A stretch of DNA of 64,000 bases, taken from Clostridiaceae bacterium (GTDB lineage: Bacteria; Bacillota; Clostridia; Peptostreptococcales; Natronincolaceae). The stretch is taken from positions 62,001 through 126,000 of the forward strand of contig JAFIFG010000111.1 in the NCBI GenBank assembly GCA_020832135.1, read 5' to 3'. Position 1 is the stretch's first letter, and each line of letters begins with the position of its first letter. The notes beneath the pieces are model-generated. The model was given only the letters and a program-made list of their open reading frames with translations, had not been told where the DNA came from and ran no database searches. Made by a program: the position numbers and the translations under genes. Below are positions 30,588 to 38,779 of this stretch, piece after piece.

Positions 30588-30620
30588 GCTTTTTATTAAT
30601 CTATAATTTCATTATATTGT

Positions 30621-31286
30621 TTAACTACTATAATCTTCAAGCAAACGATTAACATCGTCTTTTGTCCTTCTTAGTATACCTTTTTTTAGCTTTTGTTGAT
30701 CTACTATAGGTAACATAGCCATTGATATAGAGGTTCTTTCTATAAGTATTTTTTGTCCTCTTTCATTAAATTGATAGATAACAATATGTCCATCTTCTTC
30801 TGTCAACCAATAGTAATTGTAATGTTCTGGGCATACGGTGGTTTTATTTTGTAGTAATATAACTTCTTCTGTAGAAAAATTTTCAATATCAAATAAAAGG
30901 CTATTGAATCTTAAGTATTCCTTAAGTCCATCTTTCGTTAAACCAATCATATCATTAGATGGTGTATCTATTTCTTCTATGCTACTTTCACATATTGTAT
31001 AAAGAGTTTTGTATTTAATTACTGTGCTATCACGAATACCTTCTTCCTGATAAGTTACTTCCGCTCCATGATCCTGGGTATACATATCTTCTTCATCTTC
31101 TTCTAAGTGCTGTTTCCTCACCTGATTTTCTTCTATCTCTACATTGTCTTTATGTGTATAAGGAATTTCCTCTCTTTGAGATGGTGAATAAGTGTTATAT
31201 CCTATAATGAAGCTAATAATAGCAAAACTAAATAAAATTATTCCAAGTACTATTTTAAAAGGAAACCTTTTTCTTTTTCTAAACAT
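30621..31286 (-). CDS. BofC-like forespore signalling protein
   Basis: The 221-residue protein has one N-terminal membrane helix (about 10-30), an acidic linker and a C-terminal domain. That domain resembles the BofC C-terminal fold (LTKDGLKEYL, EDGHIVIYQFNERGQ). In Bacillus, BofC is secreted from the forespore and restrains the SpoIVB protease that triggers sigma-K activation. Bacillus bofC also sits next to ruvAB, which supports the call. SpoIVFA and SpoIVFB homologues are in this window. The leader can fold over the ribosome-binding site (31287-31323). Confidence 0.7.
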   Translation of the reverse strand: MFRKRKRFPFKIVLGIILFSFAIISFIIGYNTYSPSQREEIPYTHKDNVEIEENQVRKQHLEEDEEDMYTQDHGAEVTYQEEGIRDSTVIKYKTLYTICESSIEEIDTPSNDMIGLTKDGLKEYLRFNSLLFDIENFSTEEVILLQNKTTVCPEHYNYYWLTEEDGHIVIYQFNERGQKILIERTSISMAMLPIVDQQKLKKGILRRTKDDVNRLLEDYSS

Positions 31287-31323
31287 AAAATAACCTCCTT
31301 ATTTCTATCTAGGGGGTTATTTT
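31287..31323 (-). promoter_or_regulatory. hairpin that would bury the bofC-like ribosome-binding site
   Basis: On the minus strand AAAATAACCCCCT (31323-31311) can pair with AGGAGGTTATTTT (31299-31287) at 12 of 13 positions around an 11-base loop. The right arm holds the whole AGGAGG site and ends at the base before the ATG. This is readable in sequence; a regulatory role is inferred. Confidence 0.6.
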
Positions 31324-31504
31324 ATCCATATTTTAGAAAATTATACATTGTTCAAATTTAAAATTGCCTTTAATAGGTCCTAAAAATATTTTATCAAATA
31401 GTATTTATTTAGGAACTCTACAAAAATTATTACAATGTATTATTATCTATTAAAAGATGCATAATAGTATTGAAATAAATTTATTTACTTAAGGAGTTGA
31501 TTTA

Positions 31505-31705
31505 GTGGATAGATTGGCTTTAATCTTAGTAATCATAGGTGCATTGAACTGGGGATTAATAGGGTTATTTCAGTTTGATTTAGTTGCATCTCTATTTGGT
31601 GGCCAAGCAGCTCTATTGAGCCGTGCAGTCTACACTTTAGTTGGAATTGCAGGTGCTTATTGTATTAGTCTATTATTTAGAGAAAGAACTACTACTAGAG
31701 AATAG
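31505..31705 (+). CDS. DUF378-family small membrane protein
   Basis: The 66-residue protein starts at GTG 31505 with AAGGAG nine bases upstream. It has two membrane helices (about 4-24 and 38-58) and the family motif GALNWGLIGLFQFDLVASLFGG. DUF378 (YuzA-like) has no known function. It is a single plus-strand gene ending in the terminator at 31723-31757. Confidence 0.85.
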   Translation: MDRLALILVIIGALNWGLIGLFQFDLVASLFGGQAALLSRAVYTLVGIAGAYCISLLFRERTTTRE

Positions 31706-31722
31706 TACAGAATTAGTTTTAA

Positions 31723-31757
31723 AAATGGACATTGCTTGTATACTGCAATGTCCATTT
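31723..31757. terminator. bidirectional terminator between DUF378 and fur-family genes
   Basis: The arms TGGACATTGC (31726-31735) and GCAATGTCCA (31745-31754) pair perfectly. A/T-rich flanks on both sides serve the two converging genes, and the regulator's stop lies at its edge. Confidence 0.8.
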
Positions 31758-32208
31758 ATTTATCTAAAGTAAATTTATTTTGAGTGGTATCTTTACAACT
31801 ACCACAATACCCATAAATCTCTATTTTATGTTCAATAGGTGTGAATTGAGATATTTTCCTAATATTTTTATTAATTTCTTCCATAGGACAATAGGAGATT
31901 GTTTCAGTTTCTCCACATTTTTTACATATTAAATGATGATGGTGCTTATTGTCTATATTTAATTCATAACTATTAACACCATTATCTAAGTTGATCCGCT
32001 TTACAATACCTATTTGAGATAAAATTTCTAAATTTCTATATACAGTAGAAAAGTTAACTGTATTATCATCCTCACTTATTATATGATGTACCTCTTGTGC
32101 TGTCAGTAAGTGTTTATGAGAATTTAAAAAAGCCGTTAAAATTAATTTTCTTTGCTTAGTTATTTTATATCCTTTGTTTTTCAATAATTCTTCTAATAGT
32201 TCCTTCAA
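31756..32208 (-). CDS. Fur-family metal-responsive repressor
   Basis: The 150-residue protein has an N-terminal winged helix (ITKQRKLILTAFLNS; VNFSTVYRNLEILSQIGIV). The dimerisation domain carries HHHHLICKKCGE and CGSC, so a structural zinc site of two CxxC motifs is complete. Fur, PerR and Zur cannot be told apart by eye. It starts at TTG 32208 after GAGAGG. A 16-base inverted repeat at 32231-32246 upstream may be its own operator, and a Fur-box-like site at 5465-5483 is a possible target. Confidence 0.88.
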   Translation of the reverse strand: MKELLEELLKNKGYKITKQRKLILTAFLNSHKHLLTAQEVHHIISEDDNTVNFSTVYRNLEILSQIGIVKRINLDNGVNSYELNIDNKHHHHLICKKCGETETISYCPMEEINKNIRKISQFTPIEHKIEIYGYCGSCKDTTQNKFTLDK

Positions 32209-32230
32209 GTATATCCTCTCCCAAATATAA

Positions 32231-32246
32231 AATGAAAGTTTTCATT
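32231..32246. promoter_or_regulatory. inverted repeat upstream of the Fur-family gene (possible autoregulatory operator)
   Basis: AATGAAAG and TTTTCATT form a 16-base near-perfect inverted repeat 23 bases upstream of the start codon. The half-site spacing differs from a classical Fur box. Confidence 0.4.
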
Positions 32247-32319
32247 ATACAATTAGAGATGGATTTTAATATTATCTTATTAATTTTCATCTCTAGTATT
32301 TTATTTAGCTATAAAAATA

Positions 32320-32365
32320 ACAGGGTGGTAGTGAAGTATCATTAACTTCGGTCTACTGTCCCTGT
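32320..32365 (-). terminator. terminator after tRNA-Sec
   Basis: Minus-strand ACAGGG (32365-32360) pairs with CCCTGT (32325-32320), with further inner pairing between AGTAG and CTAC and between GAAGT and ACTTC. TATTTTT follows. Confidence 0.75.
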
Positions 32366-32382
32366 CCTATAGATATATGTAA

Positions 32383-32479
32383 TGGCGGGAGTACGTGGGA
32401 ATCGAACCCACCCAAGAGGCTACTAACCCCTCGAACTGGTTTTGAAGACCAGAGGACACACCAGCACCCATCTACTCCC
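32383..32479 (-). tRNA. selC: tRNA-Sec (anticodon TCA)
   Basis: The 97-base gene starts GGGAGTAGATGGG and ends CTCCCG plus an encoded CCA. The anticodon loop CTTCAAA within CTGGT...ACCAG gives TCA, which reads UGA. A long extra arm and an extended acceptor/T-arm stack (GTGGGTTCGATTCCCAC) are typical of Sec tRNA. It has its own consensus-like promoter (32508-32536) and terminator. It proves the cell decodes UGA as selenocysteine. Confidence 0.97.
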
Positions 32480-32507
32480 ATATGTTATTGATTGTTGCCA
32501 CTAGTGT

Positions 32508-32536
32508 ATTATAGCATACATGTTTTTTATATTCAA
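32508..32536 (-). promoter_or_regulatory. strong promoter for tRNA-Sec
   Basis: Minus-strand TTGAAT (32536-32531), a 17-base spacer ending TGC (extended -10) and TATAAT (32513-32508), about 28 bases before the tRNA. Confidence 0.75.
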
Positions 32537-32718
32537 CATAAACTTTCTTATTTTTATCGGCATGTGTTTCCATCTTTATGTCATAGTAGAAATAACAAAT
32601 TGAAACTATTCAAATCAAAATTTATATAATTTGCTTAGTTCCTTAATGCAAATTCCAATTTCAAAGTTATTGTTATTCATATCAAGGTTGAGTGAAATCT
32701 AGAAAATAAAAGAATAGA
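32537..32718. other. intergenic region between tRNA-Sec promoter and the 32719 terminator
   Basis: AT-rich sequence with no credible open frame, RNA gene or repeat seen. Confidence 0.5.
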
Positions 32719-32765
32719 AAAAGTATCCCTTTGTAAAATTATAGGTTCTACAACTGGATACTTTT
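32719..32765 (-). terminator. terminator downstream of the 137-residue hypothetical gene
   Basis: AAAAGTATCC (32719-32728) and GGATACTTTT (32756-32765) pair perfectly. On the minus strand a T-rich tail follows. It closes the selA-selB-hypothetical run about 90 bases after the last stop. Confidence 0.75.
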
Positions 32766-32856
32766 ATATTAGTTATAGGAGACATAAATTCCTTTGATTA
32801 TAAACAAGATTAGAATTGATTTCAATTCAAACTCACATAATTGTTTAAACTTTTTA

Positions 32857-33270
32857 CTATGATGCTTTATCTTGAACTACTGTTTTACCCTTAGCATTTT
32901 TTGTTTTTTCCCACTCCTTATACTGATTTAGTAGGGCTAGGGATCTCTTAATTGTTTTATCCTGTACTTCCGAACTATTTTTAAGGATATTTGACATTTG
33001 TACTAATTGGACGTTTAAATATTTAGGATTGTTAAGCTTGGTAGCCAAAGAATTTCCATCCCTTTTGTTTTTTGATGCTGAAAGAGATTCCTTAAAAATC
33101 AGCAGCAGAAAACTATTTTTCTTTTGTTTCGGAACTTGTTTTGCCATCTCATACGTATGATAGAATAATTTCTCTACATTTCGTTTCTTATAATAGTAGA
33201 ATATAATACTCGCTCCAGCCACAACACTAATAAGTATTGCTCCAACAGTAAAGATACTTGAAAAATCCAT
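32857..33270 (-). CDS. hypothetical membrane-anchored protein in the sel cluster
   Basis: The 137-residue protein was not recognised. It has one N-terminal membrane helix (residues about 6-26, with FYYYKKRN following on the cytoplasmic side). The remaining 110 residues are Lys-rich, probably helical, with no cysteines or catalytic motif apparent. GGGG lies eight bases before ATG 33270. It lies 132 bases after selB and before tRNA-Sec, on the same strand as selA-selB. A link to selenium metabolism is suggested only by position. Confidence 0.7.
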   Translation of the reverse strand: MDFSSIFTVGAILISVVAGASIIFYYYKKRNVEKLFYHTYEMAKQVPKQKKNSFLLLIFKESLSASKNKRDGNSLATKLNNPKYLNVQLVQMSNILKNSSEVQDKTIKRSLALLNQYKEWEKTKNAKGKTVVQDKAS

Positions 33271-33402
33271 TGATTTCACCCCTTTAATAAAATATACTTT
33301 TTATTTTACCATGAATCCTTCTCCAGTACATTACTTTTACTGACATAACCAAAAAATAACTATTAATAAAGGCTGCTGTATATAAACCAGAATAACAGAT
33401 AT

Positions 33403-35298
33403 TTAAAATAAAACCCGCTTATCCTCCGTCCTCTTTGTAACCCTATTATTATCGAAATACTCCAAAATTGCTACTGCATACTTTCTACTTGTATTCAATA
33501 GATCTCTAAATTCTCCTAATGTAATAGTACCATTTTCCTTTAGAAAGTCTAATAGTCTATCCTTTATTTCTAAATAAGCATCTTTATAAAGAATAATATC
33601 AGGATTGATTTTTATCAGAGTTTTACCTAGTATAGCCTCTAGGACCGCTTGTACTTCCTTTTCATTATAAGGAATATCCTTTAAAACATCCTCTGTCTTA
33701 GGCGGTGCAAAGCCATAGTCTAAGTATTTTTTCTCTATGAGATTTTTAATTTCATCTTGAAGGGTATTAAATCTAATTTCAAAATCATATAATGCAACAT
33801 ATTTTTCTAGTATTTTAATCATTTTTTCTTCTTCCAGAAACTCCAGTATAATATCCCCTAACTTGCCGCTATTATGAGGTAATAATCTGCTTTTAAATTC
33901 TTCTTTTGATATACCTACTTTCAAAGAATTTTTTTCATGATATTTTTTTAATATCTCAATCCCTTTATCTTTGATGCTTTCATAATAGTTTCTATGTATT
34001 ATTGTAGAATCATTGAGCATTAATATCTTTTGTTTTTCATCTAATTGTTTTATTAAAACTCTAATGTTCTCAATATGTTCTCCAGATATCTTAGCTAAGA
34101 AGGAAATATTAGGGAATTCGCTACTGTATTTGTCAATGTGCTTTTCTAGTAAATCCTGTGGATTTCCCTTCTCCTTTGTCAGCAACTCCTCTATAGTTGT
34201 TTTATCAAATCTTTTATGTTTCTCAGGGTTGCCATCAATTACCACTGCCCCACCAATAGTTTCCATAGGAGAATAGGATCTCACTACGATTCTATCTCCT
34301 TTTTTTACTGCAATAGATTCTTCTAGCCTTAATTGTACTAATGCTAAGTCACCGGCCTGTAGTTTATCTTTTTCTAATATCACAACTCTAGCGAATACTT
34401 CAGTTGAACCATGATATAGTCGGACTCTGGTTCTATTTTCTATTTCTTTTGCCATATCACCTAATACTTTTAACTTTGCGTCAATCATCATAGTAGTTTC
34501 CATGGCTCCTGTTGCAGTTAATACATAACCTCTTTCAATATCCTCTTTTTTAGTATTCGCTAAATTGATAGCCACCCTTTGCCCTGCAAAAGCTCTATCA
34601 ACAGACTTTCCGTGAACCTGTATATTTCTAATTCTTACTTTTATTTTTTCAGGCAAAATTTCCAGTGTATCTTCTATAGCTATTTGTCCCTCCATCAAAG
34701 TTCCTGTAACAACAGTACCAAACCCTGTTACCGTAAACACTCTATCAATAGGCATTCTAGCAGGGGAACTCACATCTCTACTTTCTGTTTCATCTGTCAA
34801 CCTGTCTATAGTTTTAATTAAGTCGTCTATACCAATCCCTTCAACTGAATCCACAGTAAGCAATTCCGCATTTTCAAAAAAGGTACCTTTCACTTTTTCT
34901 CTTATATCCTCTTTTATTAATTCTAACCATTCTCGGTCTACTAAATTGGATTTTGTGATAACAATAACACCTTTTTCTATTTTAAGTAAAGATAGTATAT
35001 CTAAGTGTTCTTTAGTTTGTGGCATAACACCTTCATCAGCAGCAATCACCAACATAACAATGTCCATCCCACCAGCACCTGCCAACATATGTCTAATAAA
35101 TTTTTCGTGTCCTGGCACATCTATAATGCCTGCCCTTCTACCACTTGGTAAATCGAAATACGTGAAACCTAATTCTATGGAGATACCCCTTTTCTTTTCT
35201 TCTTTCAATCTATCAGTTTCTCTTCCTGTTAATGCCTTTATTAGGGTAGTTTTACCATGATCAATATGTCCTGCTGTTCCTATAACTATGTTTTTCAA
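33403..35298 (-). CDS. selB: selenocysteine-specific translation elongation factor SelB
   Basis: SelB is a GTPase that carries Sec-tRNA to UGA codons marked by a SECIS hairpin. The 631-residue protein has the G motifs GTAGHIDHGKTTL (about residues 5-17), DVPGHEKF and TKSN, then EF-Tu-like domains. The C-terminal winged helices that bind SECIS RNA end with ILEYFDNNRVTKR. Start: TTG 35298 lies seven bases after GGGG and yields MKNIVIGTAGHIDHG; a GTG three codons upstream overlaps that site. It follows selA by 19 bases. Confidence 0.97.
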   Translation of the reverse strand: MKNIVIGTAGHIDHGKTTLIKALTGRETDRLKEEKKRGISIELGFTYFDLPSGRRAGIIDVPGHEKFIRHMLAGAGGMDIVMLVIAADEGVMPQTKEHLDILSLLKIEKGVIVITKSNLVDREWLELIKEDIREKVKGTFFENAELLTVDSVEGIGIDDLIKTIDRLTDETESRDVSSPARMPIDRVFTVTGFGTVVTGTLMEGQIAIEDTLEILPEKIKVRIRNIQVHGKSVDRAFAGQRVAINLANTKKEDIERGYVLTATGAMETTMMIDAKLKVLGDMAKEIENRTRVRLYHGSTEVFARVVILEKDKLQAGDLALVQLRLEESIAVKKGDRIVVRSYSPMETIGGAVVIDGNPEKHKRFDKTTIEELLTKEKGNPQDLLEKHIDKYSSEFPNISFLAKISGEHIENIRVLIKQLDEKQKILMLNDSTIIHRNYYESIKDKGIEILKKYHEKNSLKVGISKEEFKSRLLPHNSGKLGDIILEFLEEEKMIKILEKYVALYDFEIRFNTLQDEIKNLIEKKYLDYGFAPPKTEDVLKDIPYNEKEVQAVLEAILGKTLIKINPDIILYKDAYLEIKDRLLDFLKENGTITLGEFRDLLNTSRKYAVAILEYFDNNRVTKRTEDKRVLF

Positions 35299-35317
35299 TA
35301 TAAGCACCCCTTTATAC

Positions 35318-36718
35318 TCAACTAATGTCTGTTAAAGCCTCTTTTATCTCATTAAACTGCTGATTTTTTATCGTTCTTAAATCCAATATTAGTTGTTCAT
35401 CTTGGATTCTTGCTATTATTGGTACTCTGTTATACCTTAACTTTTGTTCTAATTTTGCTGCCGACATACATTTAGCTTGTATTGCTATAACCTTTGTAGG
35501 TAATTTTTCTAAAGGTAAAGACCCGCCTCCTACCTGTGAAAAATCATCTTTAATTTTACAATTTATATCTATATTAGCATCTAGTAGTAAATTATAAAGT
35601 TCCTTCGCTCTTTCTTCAATAGATTCAAGTGTTTCTGTTAGCATCCTTAAGGTTGGTATCTTGTTTATCATTTCATCTTCATCTAAGTATAACTTTAAGG
35701 TAGCTTCTAAGGCTGCCATAGTTAGTTTGTCTATTCTAAAGGCTCTCGTAAGAGGATTTTTCTTCATTTTGTCAATCCACTCTTTATTTCCAACAATTAT
35801 TCCAGCTTGCGGTCCTCCTAAGAGCTTGTCTCCACTGAAGGTAACAATATCTGTTCCTAATGCAACACTTTCTTGTACCGTAGGCTCATGGATCAATCCA
35901 TATTTTTTAAAATCTATTAAAACACCACTTCCTAAATCTTCAATAACAGGTATATTATTCCTTTTCCCAACATTGATCAAATCTTTTAGATCCACTTCTT
36001 CTGTAAAGCCTAAAATTTTATAATTACTTGTATGTACTTTGAGTAGTGCAGCTGTATTCTCCCCTATGGCTTCTTCATAGTCCCACAAATGAGTCTTATT
36101 AGTGGTCCCTACATCCACTAATTTTGCACCACTTTGTTCCATAACATCTGGCACTCTAAAAGAACCACCGATTTCCACCAACTGGCCTCTAGAAACGATT
36201 ATTTCCTTATCCTTAGCAACAGTGCTCAATACTAGCATTACAGCAGCAGCATTGTTATTGACAACCAAGGCATCCTCTGCACCTGTTAAAAATTTTATAA
36301 TGTCTACTACATGGCTATATCTACTTCCCCTTTTTCCTGTATGAATATTTAATTCTAAATTAGAATATCCAGAAGCTACTGACCAAATTTCTTCCTTTAT
36401 TGAATCACTTAAAAGTGCTCTCCCTAAATTCGTATGTAAAACAACACCAGTGGCATTAATAACTTCTTTTAAATTCATTTCTAGGAAACTTTTGCTTTTT
36501 TTAATAATTTCTTGTATTAACAACTCATGTTCTATTACATAAGACTCTACCTGTTTTTCTTTCATTGTTAAAATTTTAGTTCTATGATTTTGAATACAGT
36601 GCCTTATATTTTCTATAACAACTTTTCGCGGTACTTCTTTCATTAAATTTTTAATTAGACTATTGTTTAAAAATTCATCTACTGATGGCAATGAGCTTAA
36701 TATCATTTTTTTATTCAT
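35318..36718 (-). CDS. selA: L-seryl-tRNA(Sec) selenium transferase
   Basis: This PLP enzyme converts Ser-tRNA-Sec to Sec-tRNA-Sec with selenophosphate. The 466-residue protein has the N-terminal tRNA-binding part, INATGVVLHTNLGRALLS (about residues 87-104) and the PLP-lysine region SGDKLLGGPQAGIIVG (about 293-308). It heads selA-selB. A promoter TTGGAG-N17-TATAAT is at 36772-36800. Confidence 0.97.
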   Translation of the reverse strand: MNKKMILSSLPSVDEFLNNSLIKNLMKEVPRKVVIENIRHCIQNHRTKILTMKEKQVESYVIEHELLIQEIIKKSKSFLEMNLKEVINATGVVLHTNLGRALLSDSIKEEIWSVASGYSNLELNIHTGKRGSRYSHVVDIIKFLTGAEDALVVNNNAAAVMLVLSTVAKDKEIIVSRGQLVEIGGSFRVPDVMEQSGAKLVDVGTTNKTHLWDYEEAIGENTAALLKVHTSNYKILGFTEEVDLKDLINVGKRNNIPVIEDLGSGVLIDFKKYGLIHEPTVQESVALGTDIVTFSGDKLLGGPQAGIIVGNKEWIDKMKKNPLTRAFRIDKLTMAALEATLKLYLDEDEMINKIPTLRMLTETLESIEERAKELYNLLLDANIDINCKIKDDFSQVGGGSLPLEKLPTKVIAIQAKCMSAAKLEQKLRYNRVPIIARIQDEQLILDLRTIKNQQFNEIKEALTDIS

Positions 36719-36771
36719 AATAAATTAACCACTCCCAAATTTCATCTTTATTTAATTATAGCTTTATCATT

Positions 36772-36800
36772 ATTATAATATACTCCTAGAGAAACTCCAA
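36772..36800 (-). promoter_or_regulatory. promoter for selA-selB
   Basis: Minus-strand TTGGAG (36800-36795), a 17-base spacer and a perfect TATAAT (36777-36772). Confidence 0.65.
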
Positions 36801-36952
36801 CATTGTTAAATAATGCACAATATTTTAAATTGTTTAAAAATTTATTCCATTTTCCCATAAGTTATGTTACAATTAATTTATATTGAGATTTAATTAAAAA
36901 CTTCATACTGGTGGATGAAGATAATAGGATGTATTTAGACTGTTATCGGACC

Positions 36953-37032
36953 AGCCTCTCGAGAGACTCAAATGAGCGCCGAAGGGGAAAGCCAATCTTA
37001 TTGGTGAAACTCTCAGGTAAAAGGATAGAGGA
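36953..37032 (+). promoter_or_regulatory. glycine riboswitch (single aptamer)
   Basis: The stretch contains the conserved glycine-aptamer blocks: CTCTCGAGAGACTC, GCGCCGAAGGGG and CTCTCAGGTAAAAGGATAGAGG. P1 is closed by CCTCT (36955-36959) and AGAGG (37027-37031). A second full aptamer was not seen, though the 50 bases upstream (with hairpin CTTCAT/ATGAAG at 36901-36920) may supply supporting structure. The downstream terminator at 37121-37148 can compete with P1. The controlled gene is the symporter at 37359. Confidence 0.93.
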
Positions 37033-37120
37033 TTTTATATAAAGAAAATATTCATACCTATATTATTTTTTTCTTTTGTATAGATAGTATATTTTCTTTG
37101 AAATAAAATCTTGTGTAGTT

Positions 37121-37148
37121 AAGAGGCTAAATTTTTATTTAGCCTCTT
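37121..37148 (+). terminator. riboswitch-controlled terminator
   Basis: AAGAGGCTAAAT and ATTTAGCCTCTT form a 12-base perfect stem with a four-base loop, followed by TCTTGTG. The AGCCTCT of its right arm also occurs in the 5' strand of the aptamer's P1 (36953-36959). The left arm can therefore pair with either. Confidence 0.85.
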
Positions 37149-37254
37149 TCTTGTGTCTAAGTGACTTATCCTTCCTAAAGCTTTATTGTATTTTAATCAA
37201 ATTTAAATGAATCTATCTATTTAATTAAATCTTAATAAGAAAGCTTGTTCTATT

Positions 37255-37283
37255 TTTACATTTTTATATGAAAAATTTATTAA
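37255..37283 (+). promoter_or_regulatory. possible second promoter for the symporter, downstream of the riboswitch
   Basis: TTTACA (37255-37260), a 17-base spacer and TATTAA (37278-37283) would start transcripts lacking the riboswitch. Confidence 0.45.
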
Positions 37284-37305
37284 ATAAAAAAGGAGGATAG
37301 AAGCT

Positions 37306-37319
37306 TTAAACCGGTTTAA
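37306..37319. promoter_or_regulatory. palindrome TTAAACCGGTTTAA, possible repressor site
   Basis: A perfect 14-base palindrome with a central CCGG, of the kind bound by LacI-family repressors, lies 20-odd bases after the possible second promoter and 39 bases before the symporter start. No regulator gene is adjacent. Confidence 0.4.
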
Positions 37320-37358
37320 GTACTATTAAAATTTTACTATTATAAAGGGGGTTTGTTT

Positions 37359-38720
37359 ATGTTTGCTTTTGTAAACACTATTGAAAGCATTAATAATACT
37401 ATTAATGGTCTTGTTTGGGGTCCTTATATGTTGATACTCCTAGTAGGTACTGGTGCCTACTTCTCCTTCAAAACTAATTTCCTACAGGTTAGAGAATTTG
37501 TTTTTACTATGAAGGAAACTTTAATGAAAATTTTTGATAAACCAGAAGCAACTGAAGAGGGAGATATCACTCCTTTCCAGGCACTCTCTACTGCCTTAGC
37601 AGCAACCATAGGTACAGGTAATATTGCAGGGGTTGCTACAGCTATTGCTATTGGAGGACCTGGTGCAATATTTTGGATGTGGGTATCTGCATTCTTTGGT
37701 ATGATGACCAAATTTGCTGAAGTTGTACTTGCTATTCAATATCGTGAGAAAAATGCCGAAGGTAGTTGGGTAGGAGGTCCTATGTACTACCTAGAAAAAG
37801 GTCTAGGTTTAAAATGGTTAGCGGTATTATTTTCAATTTTCGGTGCATTTGCTGCCTTTGGTATAGGTAATATGGTGCAGTCAAACTCTGTTGCAGCTGC
37901 TATGTCTACTTATGGTATTCCTCCTGTTTTTACAGGCATCGCTTTAGCTGTTGGTGCTGCTCTAGTTATCCTAGGTGGTATAAAGAGAATTGCGTCTGTT
38001 ACTGAAAGAGTTGTTCCAATTATGGCAGTGTTTTATATTATAGGTGCAGTTATTATTTTAATTACTCATATTACTCATATCCCGGCTGCTTTTGGTTTAA
38101 TCTTTAAGCATGCATTTACTCCTACTTCTGCAGTTGGTGGCTTTGCCGGAGCTGTAGTAATGCAATCTATTCGTTTTGGTGTAGCACGTGGTGTATTCTC
38201 TAATGAGGCTGGTTTAGGTAGTGCTCCTATCGCCCATGCTGCTGCTAAAACAGATCATCCAGTTAGACAAGGTCTTTGGGGTATTTTTGAAGTATTTGCT
38301 GATACCTTAGTAATATGTACATTAACCGCAGTAACTATTATTTCAACAGGTGTTTGGAATAGTGGTTTAACAGGAGCGGAACTAACAACACAAGCCTTTA
38401 ATAAAGGATTACCAGGACCTGGAGGAATTATCATCGCTATTGGTATTTTATTCTTTGCCTTCTCTACTATATTAAGTTGGTCTTATTATGGAGAGAAATG
38501 TGCTGAGTATTTATTTGGATCTGGAATAAATAAATTTTATAGAATTGTATGGTTACCGCTAATCTTTGTAGGTGCGGTGGGTAACTTAGACCTTATTTGG
38601 AATATTGCTGATACCTTAAATGGTCTAATGGCAATACCAAACTTAGTTGGTATGCTAGGCTTAGCTGCTGTTGTTATTAAACTAACCAAAGAATTCTTCA
38701 CAGAGAAACTAGAGAGATAA
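37359..38720 (+). CDS. sodium:alanine/glycine symporter (AgcS family)
   Basis: The 453-residue protein has about eleven membrane helices. AgcS signatures are GTGNIAGVATAIAIGGPGA (about residues 82-100), GGPMYYLEKGLG and SNEAGLGSAPIAHAAAKT (about 282-299). These transporters import alanine or glycine with sodium. The glycine riboswitch upstream points to glycine as the relevant substrate or signal. Start: ATG 37359 is seven bases after GGGGG; a TTG two codons earlier is too close. It ends in a shared terminator with selD. Confidence 0.93.
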   Translation: MFAFVNTIESINNTINGLVWGPYMLILLVGTGAYFSFKTNFLQVREFVFTMKETLMKIFDKPEATEEGDITPFQALSTALAATIGTGNIAGVATAIAIGGPGAIFWMWVSAFFGMMTKFAEVVLAIQYREKNAEGSWVGGPMYYLEKGLGLKWLAVLFSIFGAFAAFGIGNMVQSNSVAAAMSTYGIPPVFTGIALAVGAALVILGGIKRIASVTERVVPIMAVFYIIGAVIILITHITHIPAAFGLIFKHAFTPTSAVGGFAGAVVMQSIRFGVARGVFSNEAGLGSAPIAHAAAKTDHPVRQGLWGIFEVFADTLVICTLTAVTIISTGVWNSGLTGAELTTQAFNKGLPGPGGIIIAIGILFFAFSTILSWSYYGEKCAEYLFGSGINKFYRIVWLPLIFVGAVGNLDLIWNIADTLNGLMAIPNLVGMLGLAAVVIKLTKEFFTEKLER

Positions 38721-38737
38721 TAAACAATATATTATAA

Positions 38738-38779
38738 CACATAAAATAAGACGGGTTCATTCCCGTCTTATTTTATGTG
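38738..38779. terminator. bidirectional terminator between symporter and selD
   Basis: Two 18-base perfectly complementary arms (38738-38755 and 38762-38779) contain CACATAAAATAAGACGGG and its complement around a six-base loop. The last codons and stop of selD form one arm. Confidence 0.9.

Noticed and set aside
32231-32246. Classical Fur box before the Fur-family gene
   Set aside because: The half-sites are six bases apart, unlike the standard 19-base box, so it is listed only as a possible autoregulatory inverted repeat.
36901-36952. A first glycine aptamer making a tandem riboswitch
   Set aside because: The conserved aptamer blocks are not present here; only one full aptamer is visible.
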